DNA from: Flavisphingomonas formosensis
GTDB lineage: Bacteria; Pseudomonadota; Alphaproteobacteria; Sphingomonadales; Sphingomonadaceae
Assembly: GCF_009755815.1 (NCBI RefSeq)
Contig: NZ_WRPK01000001.1
Location: forward strand, 124,001-188,000
Direction of reading: 5' to 3'
Length of the DNA: 64,000 nucleotides
Below the pieces are notes generated by a model that saw only the letters and a list, made by a program, of their open reading frames with translations, did not search any database and was not told the DNA's origin. The position numbers and the translations under genes were made by a program. Of this stretch, positions 27,891 through 35,830 are shown in pieces (the first letter of the stretch is position 1; each line of letters starts with the position of its first letter).

Positions 27891-28699
27891 TGGCGATCAC
27901 GCTCAGCTATCCCGAGGGCGGCATGCTGGTGACGGGCGGCACCGGCCGGGTCGGCAAGGGCATCGTCCGCCGCCTGGCCGAGGCCGGCGTCCCCCTGGTC
28001 TTCACCTATCGCGGCAACAAGGCCGAGGCTGACGCGATGGTGGCGGAGCTCGGCGCCGCCGGCCACCGCGTCTGGGCGCAGCGGATGGAGATGACCGACA
28101 CGGGCGCCATCCAGGCCGCGCTCGATCGGGTCGTCGCGGAATGCGGCACGCTCCACGGCCTCGCCTGCGGCGCCGGCTGGCAGGTGCGGTTCGACAAGAT
28201 CGCCGATTTCCCGATCGACTATGTCGAGCGGTTCGTGAACGCCGACGCGCTCGGCTATTACCGCGTCTTCCACGCCGCCATCCCGATGCTGCGCGCCCGC
28301 GGCGGCGGCACGATCACCACCTGCACGACGATGGCGACCCGCCGGGTGATCGATTATGACGGCATCTCGCCCTTCTCCAAGGCCTCGATCGACGCCTTGA
28401 TCCGCCAGGTCGCGGCGGAGGAGGCGCCGGCGGGCATACGCTGCAACGGCGTCGCCATCGGCTGGGTCGAGGATCGCCCGATCGATCAGGCACGCATCGA
28501 TTACGGCCCCAGGCCGGAGGATCCGCAGAATGAGGCCGAACGCGTCTCCGCGCTGATGCACCAGCTGTTCGATCTCGCCCGGATGAAGCGCCCCGTGACG
28601 TCGCAGGAGGCCGGCAACACCTTCGCCTTCCTCGCCTCCAACGAGGCGCGGCACCTGACCGGCCAGACGCTGGACCTGGACGCGGGATGTTTGTTGTGA
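27890..28699 (+). CDS. SDR-fold protein lacking the catalytic tyrosine
   Basis: A 269-residue Rossmann protein with TGGTGRVG at 15-22 and the usual C-terminal ASNEARHLTGQTLDLDAG tail. Where SDRs have YxxxK this protein reads S160-P-F-S-K164, so the catalytic tyrosine is replaced by serine, and the NNAG position reads CGAG. It may be inactive as a dehydrogenase, use Tyr156 instead, or bind a cofactor in a non-catalytic role. It starts one base into the stop of the preceding SDR gene. Confidence 0.82.
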   Translation: MAITLSYPEGGMLVTGGTGRVGKGIVRRLAEAGVPLVFTYRGNKAEADAMVAELGAAGHRVWAQRMEMTDTGAIQAALDRVVAECGTLHGLACGAGWQVRFDKIADFPIDYVERFVNADALGYYRVFHAAIPMLRARGGGTITTCTTMATRRVIDYDGISPFSKASIDALIRQVAAEEAPAGIRCNGVAIGWVEDRPIDQARIDYGPRPEDPQNEAERVSALMHQLFDLARMKRPVTSQEAGNTFAFLASNEARHLTGQTLDLDAGCLL

Positions 28700-28704
28700 G
28701 GCGA

Positions 28705-28860
28705 TACCATCTCCCCTCCCTGCAAGGGAGGGGTTGGGGGTGGGTGCGCGCGTCCGCGCGTCAAAAGACTCCGCAGCGCTTGCTGCAAGGCAGCCGCCGG
28801 GGCATCGAGCCCCGACGGTTGCGACCCACCCCCAGCCCCTCCCTTGCAGGGAGGGGAGCC
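28705..28860. repeat. large inverted repeat (family D)
   Basis: Arms CTCCCCTCCCTGCAAGGGAG and its mirror copy ending CTTGCAGGGAGGGGAG flank a 90-bp centre that also contains GGGTGGGTGCGCGCG and CCCACCCCCAGCC. Related half elements lie at 40135-40175 and 30427-30530. It sits between an SDR and a VOC gene and could form a very stable hairpin in RNA. Confidence 0.8.
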
Positions 28861-28877
28861 AGCGAACGAGCCTGCCC

Positions 28878-29411
28878 ATGACCAACAAATACGGCCCCAT
28901 CGTCCAGATCGCCTATGTCGCGCGCGACGTGCCCGCCGCGATCCGGCACTTCCTCTCGCTCGGCATCGGCCCCTGGTATTATGGCGACACCGCCGCGTTC
29001 GACAGCTTCGATTATCTCGGCTCCACCGAGCATCCCGATTTCGAATATGCCATCGCCTATTGGGGATCGCTGCAGATCGAGCTGATGTGCCAGAAAGGCC
29101 CCGTCCCCTCGATCGTCAGGCGCTGGATGGACAAGCCGTTCGACAAGATGCTGCAGCATCACGTCGCCATCTTCCCGGAGGAGTATGAGGGCACCATCGC
29201 CCGCGCCGTCGCCGATGGCTATGAGGTGCACCAGCGCGTCGGCACGATCGTCGGCGGCTTCACCTTCCTCATCCATCCGGACGAGCCGGATTTCATCCTG
29301 GAGATCGTCGAACGCACCCCCGCGCGCGTAGACTATGGCGCCTATATGGAGGCCTCGCAGCATGACTGGACGGAAGAGACCGCGATCCGCGCCTTCGGGA
29401 GCCGGCCATGA
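28878..29411 (+). CDS. VOC (glyoxalase/bleomycin resistance-like) protein
   Basis: A 177-residue vicinal-oxygen-chelate fold protein with two beta-alpha-beta-beta-beta modules (IVQIAYVARDVPAAIRHFLS near the start and FLIHPDEPDFILEIVER near the end). Such proteins act as epimerases, isomerases, lyases or dioxygenases. The first usual metal histidine reads Gln (VQIAYV), so the metal site may differ. Its last bases overlap the hydrolase start by 4 bp (ATGA), indicating one transcript. Confidence 0.82.
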   Translation: MTNKYGPIVQIAYVARDVPAAIRHFLSLGIGPWYYGDTAAFDSFDYLGSTEHPDFEYAIAYWGSLQIELMCQKGPVPSIVRRWMDKPFDKMLQHHVAIFPEEYEGTIARAVADGYEVHQRVGTIVGGFTFLIHPDEPDFILEIVERTPARVDYGAYMEASQHDWTEETAIRAFGSRP

Positions 29412-30259
29412 AGCTGCCTGAGCCCTGCTGGTATGAGGGCAAGGACGGCGCCCGCCTTGCCGCGGACAGCATCGGCGCCGGCCCGCCCGTGCTGCTGCTC
29501 CACGGCGGCGGCCAGACCCGCGGCTCCTGGCGCCGCGCGGCCCAGGCGCTGGCGGCGCGCGGCTATCATGCCGTCGCGCTCGATGCGCGCGGCCATGGCG
29601 ACAGCGATTGGGCGACGGACGGCTATGGCTTCGATGTCTTCGCGGGGGATCTGCGCGCGGTGATCGATCAGGTCGGCGGCAGGCCCGCGCTGGTCGGCGC
29701 CTCGCTCGGCGGGCTGACCGCGCTGATGGCGCTCGGCATGGCGGAGCGGCCGATCGCCTCCGCGCTCGTGCTGGTCGACATCACCACCCGGATCGAGCCG
29801 CGCGGGGTGGAGGCGATCCACGCCTTCATGACCGCCAATCCCGATGGCTTCGCCAGCGTGGAGGAGGCGGCGGACGCCGTCGCCCGCTACATGACCGATC
29901 GCCCCCGCCCGGCCAATATCGCCGGCCTGCGCCGCAACCTGCGCGAGCGGGCGGACGGCCGCCTCCACTGGCACTGGGATCCGGACTTCCTCACCGGCGG
30001 AGGCCGCGAGCGTCCCGATCCGAACAGCATGATGGAAAGCTTCGAGGCCGCCGCCCGCCGCGTTTCCATCCCCACCCTGCTCGTCCGCGGCGAGCACAGC
30101 AATATCGTGAGCGACGCGGGCGTCGGTCGCCTGCGCGAGCTCATCCCCGCCGCCGAGATCGCCGAGGTGCGGGGCGCCGGCCATATGGTGGCGGGCGACG
30201 CCAACACGCCTTTCGCCGACGCGATGATCGGCTTCCTGGAGCGGGTCTATCCGGTCTAG
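29408..30259 (+). CDS. alpha/beta hydrolase
   Basis: A 283-residue alpha/beta hydrolase with the oxyanion HGGGQTRGSW motif, the nucleophile elbow GASLGG (residues 97-102) and the catalytic histidine in GAGHMVAGD. Members cleave esters, thioesters, lactones or C-C bonds. The 4-bp overlap with the VOC gene suggests consecutive steps, such as ring opening then hydrolysis. That is inference. Confidence 0.92.
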   Translation: MKLPEPCWYEGKDGARLAADSIGAGPPVLLLHGGGQTRGSWRRAAQALAARGYHAVALDARGHGDSDWATDGYGFDVFAGDLRAVIDQVGGRPALVGASLGGLTALMALGMAERPIASALVLVDITTRIEPRGVEAIHAFMTANPDGFASVEEAADAVARYMTDRPRPANIAGLRRNLRERADGRLHWHWDPDFLTGGGRERPDPNSMMESFEAAARRVSIPTLLVRGEHSNIVSDAGVGRLRELIPAAEIAEVRGAGHMVAGDANTPFADAMIGFLERVYPV

Positions 30260-30771
30260 CGGATCGGCGAAGGCCCGATAACCCCCCTGGCCGGCGGCAT
30301 TCCCCACCACCGATTGGAACCCGTTCGTCTTCGTCACCCAGCGTCCGCCGGCACGAGTCGGCAAACCCGACCGGACCGAAGCGAATACCGGCAGCCGAAG
30401 GGATCAGCCCCCGGCCCCAAACATAAAGCCCCTCCCCTTCAGGGGAGGGGTTGGGGTGGGGCCTGTCCGCAGCCGAAATGGCCGCCACAGGCCCCCCCAC
30501 CCAATGCCCCTGAAGGCGAGCGGCGAGCGCGCGCGATCGAAAACCGACCCGGAACATGATGACATTGGATCGAACCGGGATCGCCATCCCAGCGAAAGCT
30601 GGGATCGCTGTCCCACCTTCGAGCCGTTCACATGTCGAGAGTGATCCCAGCTTTCGCTGGGATGATGCATCAACCTAAAGTCATCACGCTATAAAAGGAT
30701 AGAGCGAGGCGTGCTCAGCAACCGACGGGCTCGATGCTCCGCCCGTTGCTTCACGGCAAGCGCCGCCCCGC
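30260..30771. repeat. 512-bp repeat-rich intergenic region
   Basis: This gap holds a family D-like inverted pair (about 30427-30530, CCCCTCCCCTTCAGGGGAGG near its left end) and a family A palindromic doublet (30585-30664). No convincing gene was seen. The remainder to 30771 is unassigned non-coding sequence downstream of the convergent YidB-like gene. Confidence 0.7.
30585..30664. repeat. paired palindromic repeat (family A), copy 3
   Basis: Arms CATCCCAGCGAAAGCTGGGA and TCCCAGCTTTCGCTGGGATG are perfect complements around a variable centre. This is the most symmetrical copy in the window. Confidence 0.88.
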
Positions 30772-31047
30772 CTATTCGCTCTTCCCGAGCAGGCTCGACG
30801 CGATCGCAGTAAGCCCGCCCTCGCCGCCGAGATGCCCGAGCACCTGCTGCAATATCTCCTGCGGCAGGCCGGTGGTGTCGGACGCGGTCTGCACCGTGTC
30901 GCCCGGCTGCGGATGCGCCTGGGTCAGTGCCGCGATGGCGCTTTCGGCCTGTTCCGGCGTCAGGCCCACCTTGGCCGCCAGGTTCGCGACGATCGCATTC
31001 TCGCCCCCGCCCATGATCTGGCCGAGCACTCCATCGAGCAATCCCAT
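30772..31047 (-). CDS. YidB/DUF937-like small protein
   Basis: A 91-residue helical protein beginning MGLLDGVLGQIMGGGENAIV, the start typical of YidB/DUF937-type proteins. The ATG at 31047 is preferred to that at 31107 because the family begins there and GAGGATAAG lies just upstream. The function of the family is not established. A DUF3597 gene lies 314 bp upstream on the same strand. Confidence 0.75.
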   Translation of the reverse strand: MGLLDGVLGQIMGGGENAIVANLAAKVGLTPEQAESAIAALTQAHPQPGDTVQTASDTTGLPQEILQQVLGHLGGEGGLTAIASSLLGKSE

Positions 31048-31361
31048 CTTATCCTCCGATGTAAACGGGGAAGCGGCGAAGAATGCCGCCTCCCGATGCT
31101 GAGTCATCCCTAAATAGTGTCTTCATCCTCCCCCAGAGGGGGAGGGGGACCGCCGAAGGCGGTGGAGGGGTTCCGCTCACCCCCCACGTGCCGCCCGACG
31201 AGGGGGTATGGTCGAGCGCGTATCCCCCGAACACGACCACGGCCTGCCGGGGCACGGCAACGGTCGGACGCCCTCCCCTTTGGGGGAAGGATGGGGAATG
31301 CCCCACGGCTGCGCTCATCCCCTCGCGCCCCCATCCCCCGCCGCACGGGCCGCAACACGCC
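31048..31361. repeat. family C repeat-rich gap
   Basis: From about 31121 the sequence CTTCATCCTCCCCCAGAGGG starts a family C element with internal GGGGGACCGCCGAAGGCGG arms and a mirror end near 31285-31300 (CCCTTTGGGGGAAGGATGGG). No gene was seen on either strand. Confidence 0.65.
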
Positions 31362-31772
31362 TCAATGCCGCAGGCTGTCCGGAATCGTCCCGCCATGCGC
31401 GGCAAGCTGGTCGATCACCGCGCGGTGCAGCGCGATATTCTCCTCGGCGGAGCCATCCGCGCCGACATGGATATTCAGCTCATTCGCGAGCTCCTTGCGG
31501 GCGGCAAGGCTCGAATCCATGTCGAGCAGCTTGAGCAGGTCGACGATCGACGTCTGGTAATTGCCGCCGCCGCCCTTCGCGGTCGCCATCTGCGCGAGCA
31601 CCGCGCCGACATCCACCGGCGCCGCCGGAGCCGCCGCCACGGGCGCGGCCGCTGGGGCTGCGGCGGGGGCAGCCGCAGGCGCGGCGGCGGCCGGCGCGGC
31701 ATCGGCCGCCGCCGGTGCCGGCGCGTCGCCATGATGGAAGATCTTGTTCATGATGGTCGAGAAGATGCCCAT
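31362..31772 (-). CDS. DUF3597 domain protein
   Basis: A 136-residue protein opening MGIFSTIMNKIFHHGD, the DUF3597 start, followed by an alanine/proline-rich linker (about residues 17-52) and a helical C-terminal domain (VDLLKLLDMDSSLAARKELA). The domain is widespread in sphingomonads and of unknown function. The C-terminal part looks like a small putative binding module. The ATG at 31772 follows GGAGAAAAACC. Confidence 0.85.
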   Translation of the reverse strand: MGIFSTIMNKIFHHGDAPAPAAADAAPAAAAPAAAPAAAPAAAPVAAAPAAPVDVGAVLAQMATAKGGGGNYQTSIVDLLKLLDMDSSLAARKELANELNIHVGADGSAEENIALHRAVIDQLAAHGGTIPDSLRH

Positions 31773-32247
31773 GGTTTTTCTCCGATAGGGGAGGCGAAAC
31801 GATCCCGCCTCCATAGGCCCGGCACCGGGGGCGGGTTGGCCAATCCGGACGGCCGCCCCGACTCTCGGCGCCCTATGGTGCGATCGTTCGATCGACTCAC
31901 TGGGTGCGCAAGCGCGATGCGGCATGGCGCGGGATTACGCTGACGGGTGGAGGAAGAGGAGGGGCAGGATTGTAATCAATTGTAAGGGGGAAGGCACAAT
32001 AGTTCGCGATGTCTCGAGGTGAGCCCTCAGCAGGGTGTCGTCCGCATCGTCATCTCGATCATTGGCACGGGGAGCTATGTGCCTTTCTGTGTTACCTCGA
32101 ATGACTCTTGAAAACGGACGTCCTCATAGGATCAGGACGGCGGCAGAGAGTCCGGACGTTGCGAAGCGCAACCGTGCAGGCTTCAAAAGAGGTTGGTTCA
32201 AGCTAAACTATTTACAATTCAGACGTGGTAACCTTACTATTATTCGT
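31773..32247 (+). ncRNA. untranslated region upstream of the RT; possible structured RNA
   Basis: Composition changes from GC-rich to AT-richer near 31.95 kb, at the edge of the RT module. The part at 32108-32180 can form stacked stems: GTCCT with AGGAC, and GTTGCG-AAG-CGCAAC at 32158-32172. The frame of the RT is open through here from 32035, but the encoded residues do not look like an RT N terminus. Several RT-based defence systems (DRT2, DRT3 and DRT9 are described examples) carry an essential noncoding RNA beside the RT. Calling this one is inference; a plain leader or an N-terminal extension of the RT is the alternative. Confidence 0.35.
32211..32240 (+). promoter_or_regulatory. candidate sigma70 promoter of the RT gene
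   Basis: TTTACA (32211-32216) and TACTAT (32235-32240) are separated by 18 bp. The expected transcription start would fall at or just before the ATG at 32248, so the message could be leaderless; no ribosome site is visible in front of that ATG. Confidence 0.4.
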
Positions 32248-33843
32248 ATGAACGAAAAAGCTCTGGCAATCCGTGCCGTTGCTCATATCCGCAAGAGTGG
32301 CGTGGACGATATATTTCGACCACCGCTATTTCATGGATCGATTGAAGCGCGCCTTCTTGGAGATGAGATTGACTACAGACGAGAAGTCGTGAACGCAGTA
32401 ACGCGATTTCTTCGAGATAAGAAGGTTAGAAACCTTTCCATTCCGCTTAAGTTAAATATACCGAAGAACAAGTTTGCTTTCAGGGCAGCGAGCTGGATTG
32501 AACTGACTGATACCGCAAAATATCTAGCGCTCGTTATGAAAATAGCTCCTGATATTGAACGGGCGCGGCGGCCAGAGGGCGAGAAATCTGTTTTCTCCTA
32601 TCGGTCTCGACCTCACGGAATGTTATTCGGTAGCAACTTGAACTATGATGCCTTTCGGCGTCAATCTGGTATTATGTCAGAGTTGCCAGAATATAGCGTC
32701 AAGGTCATAACTGACATCAGCAATTTCTATGATCGCATTAACATACATCGTATAGAGGCGATCCTCGCTTCGGCAGGCTGTGATTTAGCGACCGTTTCTA
32801 AGATCAACGATGTCTTGTTGTCGTGGGCGGGCCGCAATTCATATGGAGTTCCGGTTGGGTGCGACGGTAGCCGACTTCTCGCGGAAGCTTCGCTTATCAA
32901 CGTGGACAATGAGTTGCATCGCCGTGGTATCAAATTTGTTCGATATGTTGATGACTTTCGATTATTCGCTCCTGGATATTTGGAAGCCAATACATCGCTA
33001 AATATTTTGATAGAAGCTTTAGATCGTGAGGGCTTGTTCCTCAACGTTGCAAAAACGAAGATGATTAATATCGAGAAAGGGCATGCCGAGGAAAACCCTG
33101 AAGGCACCGAAGAGGAGTTTGCTCCAATTGATCCGAATGAGGCCGTATCGGAAATACGCCGCGTGCATTCTCGATATAGTAGTCGGTTGGTGAGGACTTA
33201 TCGTTATCCGGGCAAGGAGCAAATTACCCGGTATATGAAAACTGATATAAAGGCAATAAAGAACAGGATCGCAACGGAACTCGACGTAGCTGACGACGAA
33301 ATTCGTGAGTTCATCAAGGCGTTTATCTACCAAAGTCGGCGGGAGGTGGTAGATTTGGTCGACGTTCTCAAGCGGCATGTCCACTATCTGCCGTACGTGG
33401 TTGATGCTATTATAAAAGAAAAGAATAGATTCTCACAAAAAGAGCGGGAAGAAATTCGAGTTTTTTTCGATGATTTCTTAGACGGAGGAAAATGCGCTGA
33501 ATATTATATGCTTGCTGCGTTTCGATTGTCTTCAGAACCAGGTTTCGGAGTATTGGAGGTTTGTCGTCGTTTCCTCGCGCGTATACCGCTTACCACCAGC
33601 CCCATTGTTATGAGAGAGATGGTCTTACGGATGGCAGAGCTTGGCGATCGGGATGCTCTGGTGGCTCTCAAGTCAGTTTACTGGAATGTTGGTACCGTAG
33701 TCCGACGTGCGATTTTTTTCTGTTGGAAGGCCAGCGAAAAAATTCTTTTAGCCGAGAAGAATGCCTTTTTTCGTACGCTCAACAAAAGTGAAAGCGATCC
33801 GTTAATTGTTCGTGAGTCGGGTAAGGCGTTTTCGAAAAAATAG
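32248..33843 (+). CDS. reverse transcriptase, unknown-group/Abi/DRT-like
   Basis: A 531-residue protein with an RT palm. Motif A is TDISNFYDRINIHRI (first Asp about residue 156), motif B region is SYGVPVGCDGSRLLAEASL (198-216) and the catalytic box is FVRYVDDFRLFA with Asp235/Asp236. The following NVAKTK segment fits motif D. The C-terminal 220 residues appear helical and repeat-like (VVDLVDVLKRHVHYLPYVVD, MVLRMAELGDRDALVAL), as described for Abi/UG reverse transcriptases. No maturase or HNH domain (group II intron), retron VTG motif or template/variable repeat (DGR) was seen. The ATG at 32248 is chosen as it begins MNEKALAIRAVAHIRK; longer starts (GTG 32035, ATG 32101) lack support. The gene is much AT-richer than its surroundings, a sign of transfer. 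A phage-defence role is inferred from the family. Confidence 0.88.
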   Translation: MNEKALAIRAVAHIRKSGVDDIFRPPLFHGSIEARLLGDEIDYRREVVNAVTRFLRDKKVRNLSIPLKLNIPKNKFAFRAASWIELTDTAKYLALVMKIAPDIERARRPEGEKSVFSYRSRPHGMLFGSNLNYDAFRRQSGIMSELPEYSVKVITDISNFYDRINIHRIEAILASAGCDLATVSKINDVLLSWAGRNSYGVPVGCDGSRLLAEASLINVDNELHRRGIKFVRYVDDFRLFAPGYLEANTSLNILIEALDREGLFLNVAKTKMINIEKGHAEENPEGTEEEFAPIDPNEAVSEIRRVHSRYSSRLVRTYRYPGKEQITRYMKTDIKAIKNRIATELDVADDEIREFIKAFIYQSRREVVDLVDVLKRHVHYLPYVVDAIIKEKNRFSQKEREEIRVFFDDFLDGGKCAEYYMLAAFRLSSEPGFGVLEVCRRFLARIPLTTSPIVMREMVLRMAELGDRDALVALKSVYWNVGTVVRRAIFFCWKASEKILLAEKNAFFRTLNKSESDPLIVRESGKAFSKK

Positions 33844-33880
33844 CGAAGAAATCTGGGACAGCATATATTTCGGCTCGCGC

Positions 33881-34435
33881 CTATGGGCGCACTGAACTGC
33901 TATCGCACCTAGTCTTCGTGGCCCGCAACGCTCTGTCGAGATCATCCGACGATGCCCTGAGCTCCGCGTGATATGTCCTCCTCTTCCCCAGAATGTCGCG
34001 CAAGACCGGCTTCAGGGGAGGAGAGAATGTCGCAGGATCGAGTTGCCCTTCGGCGATGTGGATGAGGTCTCTCGCCTGGGTCGGAAAAGCCGGCAACCTA
34101 CTGACGATGCTGGCTTCCAATTCCGTTCCGGCTCCGAGGTCCGCAAAGAGGCGAGCAGCCGCACCTTCCTGTTCGAGCCTCCAGCGAACCAGACCATCCC
34201 TCGTTCGAAAGGAAAGGCGAACTACCCCGCCCGGCTGATGAAGTCTCGGAAATGCGGTGCCATAGGATATCCTCTCGAGAACCCATCCCCCGAATTGCCC
34301 AGTTGAACGGTCTTCTTCCCTGCCCTGCGTGCTTGCGGGAGGCGGATCGCCGGGCGTCGCCGGCATCGGCTCAGCATGGCAATCGTGACCGACCCAAAGA
34401 CTGGTAGCAACAATCGCCGCCGAAAAAGCCCGCAT
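33881..34435 (-). CDS. exported protein of unknown function
   Basis: A 184-residue protein not recognised as a known family. Its start, MRAFSAAIVATSLWVGHDCHA, looks like a Sec signal peptide with possible cleavage after HA. The mature part is predicted to be soluble, with a conserved-looking core around FGGWVLERISYGTAFPRLHQ. An ATG at 34450 is the alternative start. It converges on the RT gene with a 37-bp gap. By eye its composition is intermediate between the RT and the chromosome. Confidence 0.6.
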   Translation of the reverse strand: MRAFSAAIVATSLWVGHDCHAEPMPATPGDPPPASTQGREEDRSTGQFGGWVLERISYGTAFPRLHQPGGVVRLSFRTRDGLVRWRLEQEGAAARLFADLGAGTELEASIVSRLPAFPTQARDLIHIAEGQLDPATFSPPLKPVLRDILGKRRTYHAELRASSDDLDRALRATKTRCDSSSVRP

Positions 34436-34535
34436 GTCCTGCCCTGCCACTGCGAACCGCCATCAGAGCGTGGAAATCGCCGTGACGCAATGCTTTGCCT
34501 CTTATACTCCCAGACAGCATATATAATCCACCTCC

Positions 34536-34779
34536 CGGCAATCCCCCGGCCCATGCCAGCCTCGCTGCCATGACTGACACGATCACCTACAGCCCCACCC
34601 TAATCCCTGCCGCCCGCACCCTCGCCGCGCGGGGCGCGCTCGACAAGGATCTCGCCATCGCCTTCGGCGTCCCCTTCCGGACCATCCGCGCTTGGAAGCA
34701 GCAGCATCCCGATTTCGCCCCCCTCCTGGCGGGCGACGAGGATGAGGATCGCACGGCGCGGCTGCGCAAGGCCGAATAG
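34536..34779 (+). pseudogene. truncated HTH protein, copy 1 of 3 (terminase small subunit-like)
   Basis: The frame from ATG 34570 gives 69 residues. Residues up to about 50 match copy 3 at 37454 almost exactly (SPTLIPAARTLAARGALDKD, AFGVPFRTIRAWKQQHPDFA), then diverge into an acidic tail. The HTH resembles phage terminase small subunit (Nu1-type) DNA-binding domains. A 34-bp leader before the ATG (starting CGGCAATCCCCCGG at 34536) is also shared with copy 3 at the same spacing. The 3' part of the gene has been lost, so this is a fragment, though it could still encode a small DNA-binding protein. Confidence 0.72.
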
Positions 34780-34879
34780 ATCGGCCCGCCGGTCGGCGAA
34801 CCCGCTTTTCTTGACCGGCTCGAACGGGAGAGCGGACATATCCTCAAGCCGGCGAAGCGCGGTAGGAATGCAGCAATAG

Positions 34880-34899
34880 ATGCACTGTCACCGTAATTC
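34880..34899. repeat. left arm of exact 20-bp inverted repeat
   Basis: ATGCACTGTCACCGTAATTC is the exact reverse complement of 35831-35850. The pair brackets the exported-protein gene at 34991-35674. It may be a terminal repeat of a small mobile unit or two oppositely inserted dispersed repeats. Confidence 0.8.
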
Positions 34900-34990
34900 C
34901 GGGTTGTGTAACAAAAGAGAGTTTCCAAGTGAGCGCGGCCCTGCTTTAATCGGGTTCATAAAGATGTAATTTTGTTGCAAGAGGGGCGAG

Positions 34991-35674
34991 ATGACGCGTG
35001 CGGCGGTTAGGCTTGCATTGGGCTTGGGGGCTATCGGCCTTTCTCTTTCGGTAACCGCATTCGCCAGCAGCGCTCCGCTCCACGAAGTCGCGCCGGAATC
35101 CTGTAGCATCCATATCTGGCAACGCGGCATTTACAAATCCGAGTCCGCATCCAACTTCGGCGCTTTCGGCCTTTTAGGAGCGGTGTTGCAAGCTCAGTAT
35201 GACCGCAAGTACCCAGCAGCCAGCGTCGAAGGTGTCATCGAAGACGTACTGAACATTGATGCGCTACCAATAACGATTTCATCAGTTTCTTGGCACAGCT
35301 ACACCGGATCCGAGAACAATACCGTTGTATTTGAACACGAGCCTATCTCGGACAGCAAGTTTAGAGCTTTGAAGGCGAGTGCGGCGCGTAACAGCGCATC
35401 GCAAGACTCCTGCTATATCGAACTTTACGTCGGCGCTCAAACATTCTCGGGGAGCGGTATCAAATCGCACTTGTTCAGCGATTTTTACGCGCGCACGTTT
35501 TATGATGGCGTCCAAAGTCAGAAAGGGGCGATTTTGTGGGATCAAACTCCCCACCTAACATTCACGGATGCTGACAGTCTGACGACGGCCAAGCACATCA
35601 TCGCAGACGGATTTGTCGCCACATTGACCAAGTTTTTGACCAATAAACTGCCGAAGCGCAAAATTCCGGGCTGA
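34991..35674 (+). CDS. exported protein of unknown function between inverted repeats
   Basis: A 227-residue protein with an N-terminal signal peptide (ALGLGAIGLSLSVTAFASSA, cleavage near residue 26-28), so it is probably periplasmic. Two cysteines (ESCSIHIW and QDSCYIEL) could form a disulfide. No family was recognised. GAGGGGCGAG precedes the ATG. It is bracketed by an exact 20-bp inverted repeat, lies between copies 1 and 2 of the HTH gene, and is AT-richer than the chromosome, so it looks like imported cargo. Confidence 0.7.
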   Translation: MTRAAVRLALGLGAIGLSLSVTAFASSAPLHEVAPESCSIHIWQRGIYKSESASNFGAFGLLGAVLQAQYDRKYPAASVEGVIEDVLNIDALPITISSVSWHSYTGSENNTVVFEHEPISDSKFRALKASAARNSASQDSCYIELYVGAQTFSGSGIKSHLFSDFYARTFYDGVQSQKGAILWDQTPHLTFTDADSLTTAKHIIADGFVATLTKFLTNKLPKRKIPG

Positions 35675-35715
35675 CTTCCTGGCAATACATCCAGGATTGT
35701 CTGTTGCTTGCTCGC

Positions 35716-35748
35716 ACACCACACCACACCACACCATCACACCACACC
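35716..35748. repeat. ACACC pentanucleotide repeat
   Basis: Four tandem ACACC units (35716-35735), a 3-bp break, then two more (35739-35748). It is a microsatellite downstream of the exported-protein gene and may vary in length between isolates. Confidence 0.8.
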
Positions 35749-35830
35749 ATGTTGGTAGAAGTGATGCCCAACCGGCTCGGGTTCTGATTCAAGGCTGCTA
35801 TTTGGAGAGCAATCATGGGTCCCGGTGACA

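Noticed and set aside
32035-32247. N-terminal 71-residue extension of the RT
   Set aside because: The GTG start has no ribosome site and the residues do not look like RT N-terminal sequence; the stretch is better explained as leader or RNA. It is not fully excluded.
32248-33843. Retron, group II intron or DGR identity for the RT
   Set aside because: No msr/msd-like inverted repeat pair, VTG motif, maturase/HNH domain or template/variable repeat was seen around the gene.
33857-34524. 12-bp direct repeat GACAGCATATAT at 33857-33868 and 34513-34524 as att sites of an island
   Set aside because: It is too short to exclude chance in this window, and no integrase gene or tRNA is nearby.
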